A stretch of DNA of 64,000 nt from Sphingobacterium zeae (GTDB lineage: Bacteria > Bacteroidota > Bacteroidia > Sphingobacteriales > Sphingobacteriaceae): assembly GCF_030818895.1 (NCBI RefSeq), contig NZ_JAUTBA010000001.1, positions 5,332,001 through 5,396,000 on the forward strand, written 5' to 3'. The number at the start of each line of letters is the position of its first letter. Position 1 is the first letter of the stretch. The notes under the pieces are model-generated. The model did not search any database. It saw only the letters and a list, made by a program, of their open reading frames with translations, and had not been told where the DNA came from. A program made the position numbers and the translations under genes. Positions 8,128-16,892 of the stretch are shown here, in pieces.

Positions 8128-9960
8128 ATGAAGAAAAATAGCATTGTATTAATCATTGGACTGATGTCATTGGCCCTTATCGGCGTCTTGGCTATGCAAT
8201 TCTATTTTTTAAGAGATTCTTATCGTCAAAAATCCCAATTGTTTGATGAATCCGTCAATGCTGCGATAACAGCTGTTGCAGGAAAATTGGAACGCCGGGA
8301 AGTTGTTGACTTTGCTAAAGTTCAACAAGAACGAAATCTTGAAAAATCCAAACAAGAACAGGCAAAACAAAGACTTTTGGCCGAACAACTCGAAATACAA
8401 TATAGAATTGAAGAGCTAAAGAACAAGCAGCATATTATTTTCTCCAACTTCAAAGAGCAAGAAGATCAATTACGTGCGTTATATCCTAATGTCATTGAAA
8501 TCAAAAATTCATTTTACGAGACATATATCAAAAGACCAGAGTACCAGAAATATATCAAATTTTCTGTTTCAAATGAGCTTACCGATGACAATCTCGTACA
8601 AGCCTTCATCATGCTCAACGCATCAAAGGTAGATGATCAGGTGAGCGGAAAAGATGATAGTACGCGCTTTGTTATTCCTTTACTTGATGGCCTGGTTGAT
8701 CAGCAAACCAAATTCAGGGTAGCCACCTTACCTCCGAGAGAGAATGCGAAACTTACAAAAACAATCGCTGATTTAGAAAAAAGACTGGATGTGCTTAATA
8801 AAAAGAACTCTTGGTCGGGGTTTAACGTTTACGATTCTGTTGCCATGTTGGGGGGTAAAAAGGCTGACTATATAGAAGATGTCGCTATTGGAATGGAATT
8901 GGCTAAACGCCCATTGAAAGATCGTCTGAATATTATCATCGTTCAAGAGCTTATCAAGGAGGAATTGGCTCAACGCGACATTAGAGCGCCATTTAATATC
9001 GAAATATGGAGCACAAACAATATTTTACTCAATAATATCCTTAACGAAGCGGCTTTAAAAAATCCTTCAAATACAACACGGTACTCCACTGCTCTCTTTA
9101 AAGGCGACATTGGTGCTGCACCAGGCAAATTAACGATTTATTTTCCAGACAAAAAGGCGATTATCGCAGATAATATGGGTTATCTCCTTTTGCCTATGCT
9201 TGCACTACTTTTTTTATTGGTAGGGTGTTTTGCATACACGCTGATTATCATCTTTAGACAAAAGAAAGTTTCGGAGATGAAAACAGATTTTATCAACAAT
9301 ATGACACATGAGTTTAAGACGCCAGTTGCGACTATCATGATTGCTAGTGAATCGCTTAAGGACCCGGATATCAATGCCGATCATAAACGCGTTCAAAAAT
9401 TAGCCAATATCATCTACGACGAGAATGTTAGGTTAGGGAATCACATCGAACGTGTACTTGATTTAGCTCGACTAGAAAAAGAAACCTTAAAACTAGATCA
9501 GGTAGATGTTCATATTAACGATCTTATTTCAGCGGTTACAGACAGTATGCAGCTGAGAATGCAAAATATTGGCGGAAAATTCACTATTGATCTGGCAGCC
9601 ACTAAGGATATTGTCGTTGGTGACGAACTGCACTTCTCAAACGTATTTTATAACCTATTGGATAATGCAATTAAATACAATAAAGGAGACTTACATGTGA
9701 ATATACAATCAAAAAACGTCGGTGATAGTATTGTGGTCACTATAGCTGATAACGGTATCGGTATGAGCCGAGATCACCTTCAAAAGATTTTTGACCAGTT
9801 TTACCGGATACCTACGGGGAATGTCCACAATGTAAAAGGGTTTGGTCTCGGTCTAAGTTATGTACAAGATATTTTGAGGAGACTGAACGGAAAAATTACG
9901 GTTAAAAGCGAAAAAGATAAGGGCACGACCTTTGAAGTAATTTTGCCTACAAAAAAATAA
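8128..9960 (+). CDS. Two-component sensor histidine kinase
   Basis: Membrane sensor kinase of 610 residues. There is one membrane segment at about residues 6-28, then a roughly 320-residue extracytoplasmic domain with a basic coiled-coil start, and a second membrane segment at about 352-377. The phosphoacceptor is H394 in NMTHEFKTPVA. The ATPase domain shows the N box (NLLDNAIKYN), DNGIGMS and GFGLGLSYV. The response regulator gene follows after 101 bp. The pair resembles the Bacteroides RprX/RprY type by architecture, but I cannot confirm orthology. The signal is unknown. Confidence 0.88.
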   Translation: MKKNSIVLIIGLMSLALIGVLAMQFYFLRDSYRQKSQLFDESVNAAITAVAGKLERREVVDFAKVQQERNLEKSKQEQAKQRLLAEQLEIQYRIEELKNKQHIIFSNFKEQEDQLRALYPNVIEIKNSFYETYIKRPEYQKYIKFSVSNELTDDNLVQAFIMLNASKVDDQVSGKDDSTRFVIPLLDGLVDQQTKFRVATLPPRENAKLTKTIADLEKRLDVLNKKNSWSGFNVYDSVAMLGGKKADYIEDVAIGMELAKRPLKDRLNIIIVQELIKEELAQRDIRAPFNIEIWSTNNILLNNILNEAALKNPSNTTRYSTALFKGDIGAAPGKLTIYFPDKKAIIADNMGYLLLPMLALLFLLVGCFAYTLIIIFRQKKVSEMKTDFINNMTHEFKTPVATIMIASESLKDPDINADHKRVQKLANIIYDENVRLGNHIERVLDLARLEKETLKLDQVDVHINDLISAVTDSMQLRMQNIGGKFTIDLAATKDIVVGDELHFSNVFYNLLDNAIKYNKGDLHVNIQSKNVGDSIVVTIADNGIGMSRDHLQKIFDQFYRIPTGNVHNVKGFGLGLSYVQDILRRLNGKITVKSEKDKGTTFEVILPTKK

Positions 9961-10061
9961 AAGGTTCCTTTTTTGTATATTTCCTCTGTAAAAGAATTTC
10001 AAAGGTAGAGGAAGCTGATTTATCAGCATCAAGGGAATTCGTTAAAATTAAAGTATTCATT

Positions 10062-10751
10062 ATGCAAAAGATATTATTAGCAGAAGACGATCCTAATTTG
10101 GGGGATCTTTTAAAAGACTATCTCGAATTAAAGGGAAAATTTGACGTCACACTATGTACAGATGGTGATGAAGCAATATCCCAATTCAAGAAAAATAACT
10201 ATGACCTCTGCATCTTCGATGTGATGATGCCTAAGAAAGACGGCTTCTCAGTTGGACGTGAAATCAGAAAAACAAACAATACTGTTCCAATAATCTTTGC
10301 CACAGCAAAAAGCATGATGGAAGATAAAACTGAAGCTTTTGAACTTGGAGGAGATGATTATATTACCAAGCCGTTTCGGGTTGAGGAATTGTTACTTCGC
10401 ATCAATGCCCTGCTAAAACGCAGTGTTCGGGATAAAGAAGAAGAGGTAGTTGCAGACAAATTTGAAATTGGCGATTATTTCTTTGATTACACAAGTCAGC
10501 AGATTTCCTATAAAGGGCAGATGCAGAAACTATCGACTAAAGAAGCTGAACTATTACGCCTGCTCTGCCTAAAGAAAAATGATGTATTGACAAGAGAGGA
10601 GGCCTTATTAAAGATATGGCATGATGACAACTATTTTACTGGTAGAAGTATGGATGTCTTTCTCAGTAAACTTCGAAAATACCTGAAAGAGGATAGTAAA
10701 GTTGAGATTGTAAATGTACATGGCAAAGGTTACAAACTTTTGGTAAGCTAA
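10062..10751 (+). CDS. OmpR/PhoB-family response regulator
   Basis: A 229-residue DNA-binding response regulator and the likely partner of the kinase just upstream. The receiver domain has the acidic pocket (E8-D9-D10), phosphoacceptor D53 in IFDVMMPKKDG, T81 and K103. The C-terminal winged-helix domain (about 130-229) contains LSTKEAELL and a recognition region SMDVFLSKLRKYL. The 101-bp gap contains a small hairpin (GCTGA-TTTA-TCAGC). An intrinsic terminator follows at 10759-10790. RprY-like by context and sequence feel only. Confidence 0.9.
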   Translation: MQKILLAEDDPNLGDLLKDYLELKGKFDVTLCTDGDEAISQFKKNNYDLCIFDVMMPKKDGFSVGREIRKTNNTVPIIFATAKSMMEDKTEAFELGGDDYITKPFRVEELLLRINALLKRSVRDKEEEVVADKFEIGDYFFDYTSQQISYKGQMQKLSTKEAELLRLLCLKKNDVLTREEALLKIWHDDNYFTGRSMDVFLSKLRKYLKEDSKVEIVNVHGKGYKLLVS

Positions 10752-10758
10752 AAACACA

Positions 10759-10790
10759 GGGAATGAGTCAATCGATCATTCCCATTTTTT
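10759..10790 (+). terminator. Intrinsic terminator after the response regulator
   Basis: Arms GGGAATGA (10759-10766) and TCATTCCC (10776-10783) with a nine-base loop, followed by A and six Ts. Confidence 0.8.
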
Positions 10791-10900
10791 ATCTGTCACG
10801 CAATGAATTATGAAATAAAATAGTAATTCGATGAGAAGAAGAGAAAAAAAGCATCTCGTTCTTAGTAGAATATAAAAAATAGGTATACTTTCATAAAAAA

Positions 10901-10931
10901 TTTGCATTTTTAAAATAATTACGTACCTTAG
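10901..10931 (+). promoter_or_regulatory. Promoter of the SAM riboswitch-metE transcript
   Basis: A Bacteroidota-type promoter: TTTG at 10901-10904, a 19-bp spacer, then TACCTTAG at 10924-10931 (one mismatch to TAnnTTTG). It places the transcript start just before the riboswitch P1 stem. Confidence 0.6.
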
Positions 10932-10939
10932 CATCGCTT

Positions 10940-11072
10940 ATAGAGAAAGGCAGAGGGAATAGACCCGATGAAGCCTTAGCAACCTGTCCCTTGACAAGGT
11001 GCTAAATTCTACCCATTGTATATGGGAATGATAAGCCGAAGTCACCAAATTCTAGTGTGTCCTTCTCTCTCT
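10940..11072 (+). ncRNA. SAM-I (S-box) riboswitch
   Basis: Leader of metE carrying the conserved S-box core: AGAGGGA, GACCCGATGAAGCCTTAGCAACC, then GGTGCTAAATTCTACCC and a distal GATAAG segment. The P1 stem can form between AGAGAAAGG (10942-10950) and CCTTCTCTC (11061-11069). Binding of S-adenosylmethionine would repress methionine synthesis. I see no clear T-tract terminator between the aptamer and the metE ATG, so translational control or another expression platform is possible. Confidence 0.88.
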
Positions 11073-11114
11073 AGCAAGAAATATAGTTGAAAAAAAATAT
11101 TAAAAACATTCATT

Positions 11115-13427
11115 ATGTTATTGACTAACAATTTAGGTTACCCTCGTGTGGGCGCGTTCCGCGAATTGAAAAAAGCCAATGAGGCCTATTGGGCTAAAAA
11201 ATCTTCTGTTGAGGAATTATTGGATACCGCAAAAAAAATACGTGAAGGCAATTGGAAAACACAAAAAGATGCTGGAATAGATTTGATCCCTTCCAATGAT
11301 TTCTCCTTTTACGATCAAGTATTGGATTTAACCCTTACGGTTGGTGCAATTCCTGCCCGTTACCATTCCTTATTGAATAAAGTAGACAACAATTACAGTT
11401 TAGATCTATATTTCGCTATGGCTCGTGGTTTCCAGCAGGAAGGAATCGACGTGACTGCAATGGAAATGACCAAGTGGTTAGATACCAACTACCACTACAT
11501 GGTACCAGAATTTACAAAAGATCAAGAATTTAAATTGACTTCTGAAAAATTCTTAAACGAATACAATGAAGCAAAATCATTGGGCATTGACACTAAACCA
11601 GTTTTGCTTGGTCCGATCACTTACCTATTGATCGGTAAAGAAAAAGAAGCTGGCTTCGACCGTATCGATTTATTGGATAAACTTGTGCCTGTATACGAGC
11701 AAATATTGGCTAAACTAGCTGATGCTGGTGCACAGTATGTCCAGATTGATGAGCCTTTCTTAGCATTGGATCTAGATGCTAAAGTAAAAGCTTTATATCA
11801 ACCTACTTTCGAAAAATTAGCTGCAGCAGCAAAAAATATCAAATTAATCGCAACGACTTACTTCGAAGCTTTAAAAGACAACGAAGATATCGCAGTTAAC
11901 TTACCTATCCATGCTTTACATTTGGATCTGGTACGCGGTGAAAACCAATTGGATACGGTATTGGCTAAAGTTCCAGCTTCATTAACATTATCTTTAGGTA
12001 TTGTTGAAGGCCGTAACATCTGGAAAAATGATTACGAAAAATCATTGGTTAAAATCAAACAGGCTGTTGATGCATTAGGAAAAGACCGTGTTTGGGTGGC
12101 TCCATCTTCATCATTGTTGCATGTTCCTTTTGACCTAGATAATGAGCATAATGAACAATCATTACCTGCTGAAGTAAAGAATTGGTTAGCATTTGCTAAA
12201 CAAAAATTAGCTGAGGTAAAAGACTTAGCTGTATTGGCAGAAGGCGAAGTTGATGCGGAAACAGCGAAACGTTTTAAAGCGAACAAAGCTGCTGCTGAAA
12301 GCCGTCGCACTTCTCCATTAATTCACAAACCTGAAGTTAAAACACGTACAAGCAATATCACTGATGAGGATGCAAAACGCTCTTCAGCATTTGCAGACCG
12401 TAAAGCGGCGCAACAAGCGAAGTTCAACTTGCCGGCATTCCCGACCACCACTATCGGTTCATTTCCACAAACGAAAGATGTTCGTAAATGGAGAGCAGAC
12501 CTGAAAAAGGGTGCTATTACGCAGGCAGAATACGATAAAGCAATCGCAGAAGAAACAGAAAACACCATCCGTCTTCAAGAGCAATTGGATATCGACGTAT
12601 TAGTACATGGCGAATTCGAACGTAATGACATGGTTGAATACTTCGGTGAACAATTGGCTGGTTACGCATTCACACAAAATGGCTGGGTACAATCTTACGG
12701 TTCACGTTGTGTAAAACCTCCGATTATCTATGGTGACGTATACCGTCCTGAAGATATGACTGTACGTTGGTCTTCATATGCACAATCATTGACAAATCGT
12801 CCGGTTAAAGGTATGTTGACTGGTCCTGTAACAATCTTACAATGGTCTTTCGTACGTAACGATCAACCGCGCTCAACAACGACTTACCAAATTGCATTGG
12901 CGATCTTGGATGAAGTACAAGCCTTGGAAAAAGCAGGTATCAAAATCATACAAATCGATGAACCAGCTATCCGTGAAGGATTACCGTTACGTAAAGCTGA
13001 TCAAAAAGATTACTTGAACTGGGCAGTACGTGCTTTCCGTGTCTCTTCATCAAATGTTGAAGACGATACACAGATTCACACACACATGTGTTATTCTGAG
13101 TTCAATAATGTGATCGAAGATATCGCTGCAATGGATGCCGATGTTATCACGATTGAGACTTCACGTTCTCAAATGAAATTATTGAATGCTTTCGCCGGTG
13201 ATTTCAAATATCCAAATGATATTGGTCCAGGTGTTTATGACATTCACTCACCACGTGTTCCAAGCAAAGATGAGATGGTAGATCTATTGCGCAAAGCAAA
13301 AGCTGTAGTTCCAGCAGAACAACTTTGGGTTAACCCTGACTGTGGTTTGAAAACTCGTGCTTGGCCAGAAACCAAAGCGGCTTTAGAGTCTATGGTTGAG
13401 GCTGCGAAAATCTTAAGAGCAGAATAA
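11115..13427 (+). CDS. metE: 5-methyltetrahydropteroyltriglutamate--homocysteine methyltransferase (cobalamin-independent methionine synthase)
   Basis: Transfers a methyl group from methyltetrahydrofolate to homocysteine without B12. At 770 residues it has the usual length with two barrel domains. It begins LTNNLGYPRVGAFRELKKA. The C-terminal catalytic barrel has FPTTTIGSFPQT and the zinc ligands H657 and C659 (HTHMC) and C743 (PDCGLKTR). A SAM-I riboswitch and a promoter stand directly upstream and a strong terminator follows, so this is a one-gene regulated unit. The gene is on the plus strand and starts at ATG 11115. Confidence 0.97.
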   Translation: MLLTNNLGYPRVGAFRELKKANEAYWAKKSSVEELLDTAKKIREGNWKTQKDAGIDLIPSNDFSFYDQVLDLTLTVGAIPARYHSLLNKVDNNYSLDLYFAMARGFQQEGIDVTAMEMTKWLDTNYHYMVPEFTKDQEFKLTSEKFLNEYNEAKSLGIDTKPVLLGPITYLLIGKEKEAGFDRIDLLDKLVPVYEQILAKLADAGAQYVQIDEPFLALDLDAKVKALYQPTFEKLAAAAKNIKLIATTYFEALKDNEDIAVNLPIHALHLDLVRGENQLDTVLAKVPASLTLSLGIVEGRNIWKNDYEKSLVKIKQAVDALGKDRVWVAPSSSLLHVPFDLDNEHNEQSLPAEVKNWLAFAKQKLAEVKDLAVLAEGEVDAETAKRFKANKAAAESRRTSPLIHKPEVKTRTSNITDEDAKRSSAFADRKAAQQAKFNLPAFPTTTIGSFPQTKDVRKWRADLKKGAITQAEYDKAIAEETENTIRLQEQLDIDVLVHGEFERNDMVEYFGEQLAGYAFTQNGWVQSYGSRCVKPPIIYGDVYRPEDMTVRWSSYAQSLTNRPVKGMLTGPVTILQWSFVRNDQPRSTTTYQIALAILDEVQALEKAGIKIIQIDEPAIREGLPLRKADQKDYLNWAVRAFRVSSSNVEDDTQIHTHMCYSEFNNVIEDIAAMDADVITIETSRSQMKLLNAFAGDFKYPNDIGPGVYDIHSPRVPSKDEMVDLLRKAKAVVPAEQLWVNPDCGLKTRAWPETKAALESMVEAAKILRAE

Positions 13428-13445
13428 TTCTTACACTATATTGAT

Positions 13446-13482
13446 AAAGCCCTAGCTGAAATTTCAGCTAGGGCTTTTTTAT
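13446..13482 (+). terminator. Intrinsic terminator of metE
   Basis: A 14-bp perfect stem (AAGCCCTAGCTGAA with TTCAGCTAGGGCTT) with a short loop, followed by a T-run. Confidence 0.9.
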
Positions 13483-13522
13483 TGTATTTATATTAATATA
13501 AATTTGTAGCCAGATCGTGGGT

Positions 13523-14053
13523 CTACTTATGAGCAGTATTACTTTCTTTCTTACTATTTTTCCCACTTCCTTTACTAATTTCCTGTTTTCCTTTAATCCG
13601 CTCCTCAATAGACTTCAGACTTGACGAAAAATCGAGGTCAACATTTTCAAGTTTAGCCTTTTTTAACGCCTTCAACGCCTTTTTGTATTTTCTCATTTTT
13701 TCAAATAGAAGTGCTTTCTTGATCCAGATTCCTGTCAAGGGCATGGCCGGAAGTGTCAAAGCAAATTTGATCGTCTTTTTTGCAGCTTCATATTCCCCCA
13801 TATCAATCAATGTCTGAATGAAATAAGGATATACTTCCAGTGCCTGAACATTATGCACCAAAGCTTCCTGGAAATACCTTTTTGCCTGCTCATAGTCCAA
13901 TAGCTGTTCGGCATGAACTCTTCCCATCAAACACAGCGCCATTGTATTGGACTCATCATAGGATAGCGCATAGGATAAGGATTCCATGGTCTCCTCCAAA
14001 TACATCGGATAGTTATCCAGCGCCTGAAGGACATATTTATTTACTAAATTCAT
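13523..14053 (-). CDS. TPR-like protein of unknown function
   Basis: A helical protein of 176 residues from the ATG at 14051-14053 (MNLVNKYVLQALDNYP). A longer frame runs to 14176, but that extension looks non-coding. The body shows tetratricopeptide-like repeats: MALCLMGRVHAEQLLDYEQAKRYFQEAL, then YPYFIQTLIDMGEYEAAKKTIKFAL, then KALLFEKMRKYKKALKALKKA. The C-terminus is Lys/Ser-rich. Such proteins usually serve as protein-interaction scaffolds; no partner is evident. It stands alone, convergent with metE. Confidence 0.6.
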   Translation of the reverse strand: MNLVNKYVLQALDNYPMYLEETMESLSYALSYDESNTMALCLMGRVHAEQLLDYEQAKRYFQEALVHNVQALEVYPYFIQTLIDMGEYEAAKKTIKFALTLPAMPLTGIWIKKALLFEKMRKYKKALKALKKAKLENVDLDFSSSLKSIEERIKGKQEISKGSGKNSKKESNTAHK

Positions 14054-14473
14054 AAAATTTTCTAAAACATAACATTCATATCCAGCTTTCACGATAACGT
14101 TGAAAGTAACTGGATTTTTAAAACTCCTGAATAAGCTAAGCATATTGGAAAAGTGGACTATTATTTCGAGCGCCACGTTTTAGCCAATATCAACCTAGGT
14201 TACTTAACGTATTAAGAAGAAGATTAGGAAAGGGCCGTATTCCGAAGAATATTCCCGAGAATCTTCTCTGTGGACGAAGCGGGATTTTCTAATATTGCAA
14301 ACATATTCTTCCGTTTTTATTAATTACGCTATTGAATTGCAAAGATTCAAAATATTTACCAAATTCCAAAAACTTTTGATTATTAATCTGTTATATTATT
14401 CAGCACGATATTGGCATATTATTGTCGCATCAATTTCACTAAAATTCAACGACTATTTCCCCATCTTTGAACT
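14054..14473. other. 420-bp intergenic region
   Basis: AT-rich spacing between two divergent genes. I see no RNA gene, repeat or convincing reading frame; it should hold both promoters, but no well-spaced TTTG/TAnnTTTG pair was found. Confidence 0.3.
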
Positions 14474-15063
14474 ATGGAAAGTCAATCAGCTAATCAATTC
14501 ATCAAACTAGCAAGAAAACGTAAGGGACTAACGCAGCAGGAACTCGCCGATCAAGCGGGGGTATCGCTAAGAACAGTGCAACGCATAGAAAAAGGCACGG
14601 AAGAAATTAGTGGATTTAGTCTCAAACAGATCAGTCAAATTTTGGAAATACCATTAGAACAACTCATTATGCCAAATGTAAATCAAATCAGTATCGACAA
14701 CAATCAAACAGGCAGTATTAAAGCGCTATATTTAGCATCGCTCACCTTTTTGGTCAATCCATTATTAGGGCTATTGGTCCCAGCAATTATGGGTTATACG
14801 AAACAAAACAAAGACGCCTTATACAGTAAGCACCTAAAAAAATAATTACAATACATGCTGTTGGACTATTTTTTCTAGGAAGTTTCATCGGCTATATTAT
14901 TATTGCAGATTTTTTTAAAATTGCACTACCGTCTTTTTTAAGCGATATCTTCAATAGTGCCTATTTTTTACTCATCCCAGTATGCTATTACATATTGATT
15001 CTAACGTTTACTATTTTTAATTATATCGCAATAAGAAAAGCCAAGCTCAGTTCTGCAAGCTAA
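14474..15063 (+). pseudogene. HTH-XRE protein with DUF4870-like membrane domain, split by a -1 frameshift
   Basis: The zero-frame protein (14474-14845, 123 aa) has a helix-turn-helix of the XRE type (about residues 10-63, KGLTQQELADQAGVSLRTVQRIE) and then enters a hydrophobic segment (LVNPLLGLLVPAIMGYTKQ) before a TAA at 14843. Immediately before the stop is an A7 run (14836-14842) in the phase of a slippery heptamer (CTA-AAA-AAA). The -1 frame continues open for 73 codons to a TAA at 15061-15063 and encodes two or three further membrane segments (GLFFLGSFIGYIII, YFLLIPVCYYILILTFTIF) ending in IRKAKLSSAS. Together they make a normal HTH plus DUF4870-like protein. Either one A was lost (mutation or sequencing error) or the ribosome shifts. 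Confidence 0.65.
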
Positions 15064-15094
15064 ACCAATACAAATGAACATGTTGCGATCGACA

Positions 15095-15460
15095 TCACAG
15101 CGGTTTCTTTTGAACAATCAATACCCAATCATTCTCCAACAAAAGATAGCCTGTTTCGTAAATAAAGCTATAGGTCTGCCCCTTGTTATTGGAAAAAGTA
15201 TGTGTATGAAACTTAAAATCAAATCCCAACCGCTTTAACTTTTCCCGTTGGATCTTCACCATGCCCTCCCCGTTCAACGTATCTAACAATATCCGGCGGT
15301 TTTTTCGCAGGATATTATTCACGTTACGCACCAAATTGGTTTGGTCGCTATTCAATTTATTATTATAGGCATTCCGACAAGCATCATCACAAAATCGCTT
15401 GTCAGAACGGCCACGTATACTCTTGCCACATTCAAGGCAAGCTCTCTCAACAGAACTCAT
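15095..15460 (-). CDS. Zinc-ribbon-like small protein of unknown function
   Basis: A 121-residue protein. The N-terminus has four cysteines arranged CLECGK...FCDDAC, a likely zinc-binding ribbon resembling those of DUF2116-like proteins. The remainder (about 45-121) is a mixed alpha/beta region without a motif I know. It starts at ATG 15458-15460. It is convergent with the HTH/membrane gene and divergent from ssb. A DNA- or RNA-associated role is possible but unproven. Confidence 0.55.
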   Translation of the reverse strand: MSSVERACLECGKSIRGRSDKRFCDDACRNAYNNKLNSDQTNLVRNVNNILRKNRRILLDTLNGEGMVKIQREKLKRLGFDFKFHTHTFSNNKGQTYSFIYETGYLLLENDWVLIVQKKPL

Positions 15461-15493
15461 AGAAAATTACTAAACGACAACAAACGGTTACAA

Positions 15494-15507
15494 TCGACTA
15501 CAGTCGA
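15494..15507. promoter_or_regulatory. 14-bp palindrome between the zinc-ribbon gene and ssb
   Basis: TCGACT-AC-AGTCGA, two perfect six-base arms, in the divergent intergenic region. This is the form of a dimeric repressor site, but no regulator is assigned. Confidence 0.25.
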
Positions 15508-15634
15508 ATACAAATGGTAAACAGACGAATAAGATGTTTATCCCTTCTCATCTTTGCTCTAGATCATTCGGTGTCAAAAGCCAATGAACATCAACTAAAA
15601 TAAGAATTATTAAAAACATTTAAAAATTAGACAC

Positions 15635-16030
15635 ATGAGTACATTACGTAACAAAGTACAGTTAGTGGGTCATCTTGGAAATGATCCGATCATCAAAACA
15701 ACTTCCACAGGTACAAATTATTCCATATTACGTCTCGCCACTAATGATCTATTTAAGAACAAAGCCGGAGAATGGGTCGAGGAAGTCCAGTGGCATACAC
15801 TCGTGGTATGGGGCAATCAAAATACGACCATAGAAAAGAAATGCCAACGCGGAACGAAGCTCATGGTTGAAGGTAAACTTACCTATCGTAACTATGAGAA
15901 TGCAGAAGGATTAAAACAATATGTCACTGAAATTAAAGTGGATAGTTTCATGATTTTATCAGACCCTAACAGTGCTAAGGAAGAACCTGCTAACCTTGAT
16001 GGTGAAAATGAAGATGATCTACCCTTCTGA
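15635..16030 (+). CDS. ssb: Single-stranded DNA-binding protein
   Basis: A 131-residue OB-fold protein binding single-stranded DNA. The OB domain covers about residues 3-108 (NKVQLVGHLGNDPIIKTT, EWVEEVQWHTLVVWG, GTKLMVEGKLTYRNYE). The acidic C-terminal tip is DENEDDLPF-like (ENEDDLPF), the peptide that recruits repair and replication partners. The start is ATG 15635. It is probably a second SSB given its isolated position away from replication genes, but I cannot tell without the genome. Confidence 0.9.
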   Translation: MSTLRNKVQLVGHLGNDPIIKTTSTGTNYSILRLATNDLFKNKAGEWVEEVQWHTLVVWGNQNTTIEKKCQRGTKLMVEGKLTYRNYENAEGLKQYVTEIKVDSFMILSDPNSAKEEPANLDGENEDDLPF

Positions 16031-16040
16031 TAAAAGAAAA

Positions 16041-16069
16041 AAGGTAGGACGAGATGTTAGTCCTACCTT
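16041..16069 (-). terminator. Intrinsic terminator for the XRE regulator gene
   Basis: A ten-base perfect stem (AAGGTAGGAC with GTCCTACCTT). On the minus strand it is followed by a T-rich run (complement of 16031-16040), so it mainly serves the convergent regulator gene at 16142-16801. Confidence 0.7.
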
Positions 16070-16141
16070 AAACTACATGTCCATTGTTTATACACCTGTT
16101 TTATACGGTAAACCACCTTAGCGTCTAGAGACTTACTTTTA

Positions 16142-16801
16142 TCAGATACGCTCATATTTACCGTATAACTTCCAAAAATATCCTTTTTCAGTCAATACAA
16201 AATCAACTTTCTTCCAAGCATTTAGAACCAGATTAATTTCCTTATCCGCTAAACTATATTTCCCAATAAAAAATTCCTGAGTGGAGAAGTATAAACCAAA
16301 AGCGTTGTCCAGGGTATGCAAACTTTCGAGATCGACCTCTTCGAAAAACAAAATTACATGCGAGCCCACTACGAAATCGCTCGGCGCGGGAATAGCATCC
16401 GAAAATTCGATAGCTATAAATCTATTGCGACTTTGCAAAGGAAATTCAATGATCGGAAGTTCGTTGAATTTTGAGAAATGAGCGCTCGCTTCAAGAACAA
16501 CTTCCCTTTCCAAAAAAGGGATTTGCAAAAACCTCTTATTCCCGATCACCGGTACATTAGCTTGAAAATAATCATTGAAATTGAGAATTTCATTGACAGA
16601 AAGATTCCTTTCAATGAGGTGCTGCACAGGAATGCCAAAATAATTTGCAATTTTTAGAACTATTTCAATTTTCGGCTCTGCACGCATTTCTTCGTAAGAA
16701 GAAATATTCCCTCTAGTAAGATTAAAAACATCCCCGAAAGCCTGTTGGCTCATTCCTTTCACTTTTCTTAATTTCTTAATGTTGTTTCCTACGTGACTCA
16801 T
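16142..16801 (-). CDS. XRE-family transcriptional regulator with S24/LexA-like C-terminal region
   Basis: A 219-residue regulator starting MSHVGNNIKKLR at ATG 16799-16801; a longer frame to 16861 crosses the promoter region and was not used. It has an HTH of the XRE type at about residues 8-62 (KGMSQQAFGDVFNLTRGNISSYE). The C-terminal 130 residues resemble the S24 peptidase-like domain of LexA/CI repressors (VPVIGNKRFLQIPF, FIAIEFSDAIPAP), but I see no clear Ser-Lys catalytic pair. It is transcribed divergently from the PspA/flotillin operon, and a palindrome lies between them, so it is the likely regulator of that operon. Confidence 0.75.
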   Translation of the reverse strand: MSHVGNNIKKLRKVKGMSQQAFGDVFNLTRGNISSYEEMRAEPKIEIVLKIANYFGIPVQHLIERNLSVNEILNFNDYFQANVPVIGNKRFLQIPFLEREVVLEASAHFSKFNELPIIEFPLQSRNRFIAIEFSDAIPAPSDFVVGSHVILFFEEVDLESLHTLDNAFGLYFSTQEFFIGKYSLADKEINLVLNAWKKVDFVLTEKGYFWKLYGKYERI

Positions 16802-16821
16802 TTTAAAAAAAAATTGAATTA

Positions 16822-16856
16822 TTTTTGCAAAATATTTTTGCATTTTATTATCTTTA
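16822..16856 (+). promoter_or_regulatory. Promoter of the PspA/flotillin operon
   Basis: TTTTTG at 16822-16827, a 21-bp spacer, then TATCTTTA at 16849-16856 (one mismatch to TAnnTTTG). The predicted start of transcription is near 16863, about 30 bp before the first gene's ATG. Confidence 0.55.
16826..16842. promoter_or_regulatory. Palindromic operator overlapping the -33 element
   Basis: A perfect inverted repeat TGCAAAA-TAT-TTTTGCA between the divergent XRE regulator and the operon. Its left arm begins inside the -33 TTTTTG, so a bound dimer would block the promoter. It is the natural candidate site for the adjacent regulator. Confidence 0.55.
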
Positions 16857-16892
16857 TGCAAAGAATATGTGCAATATATAAAAAACTTGATT

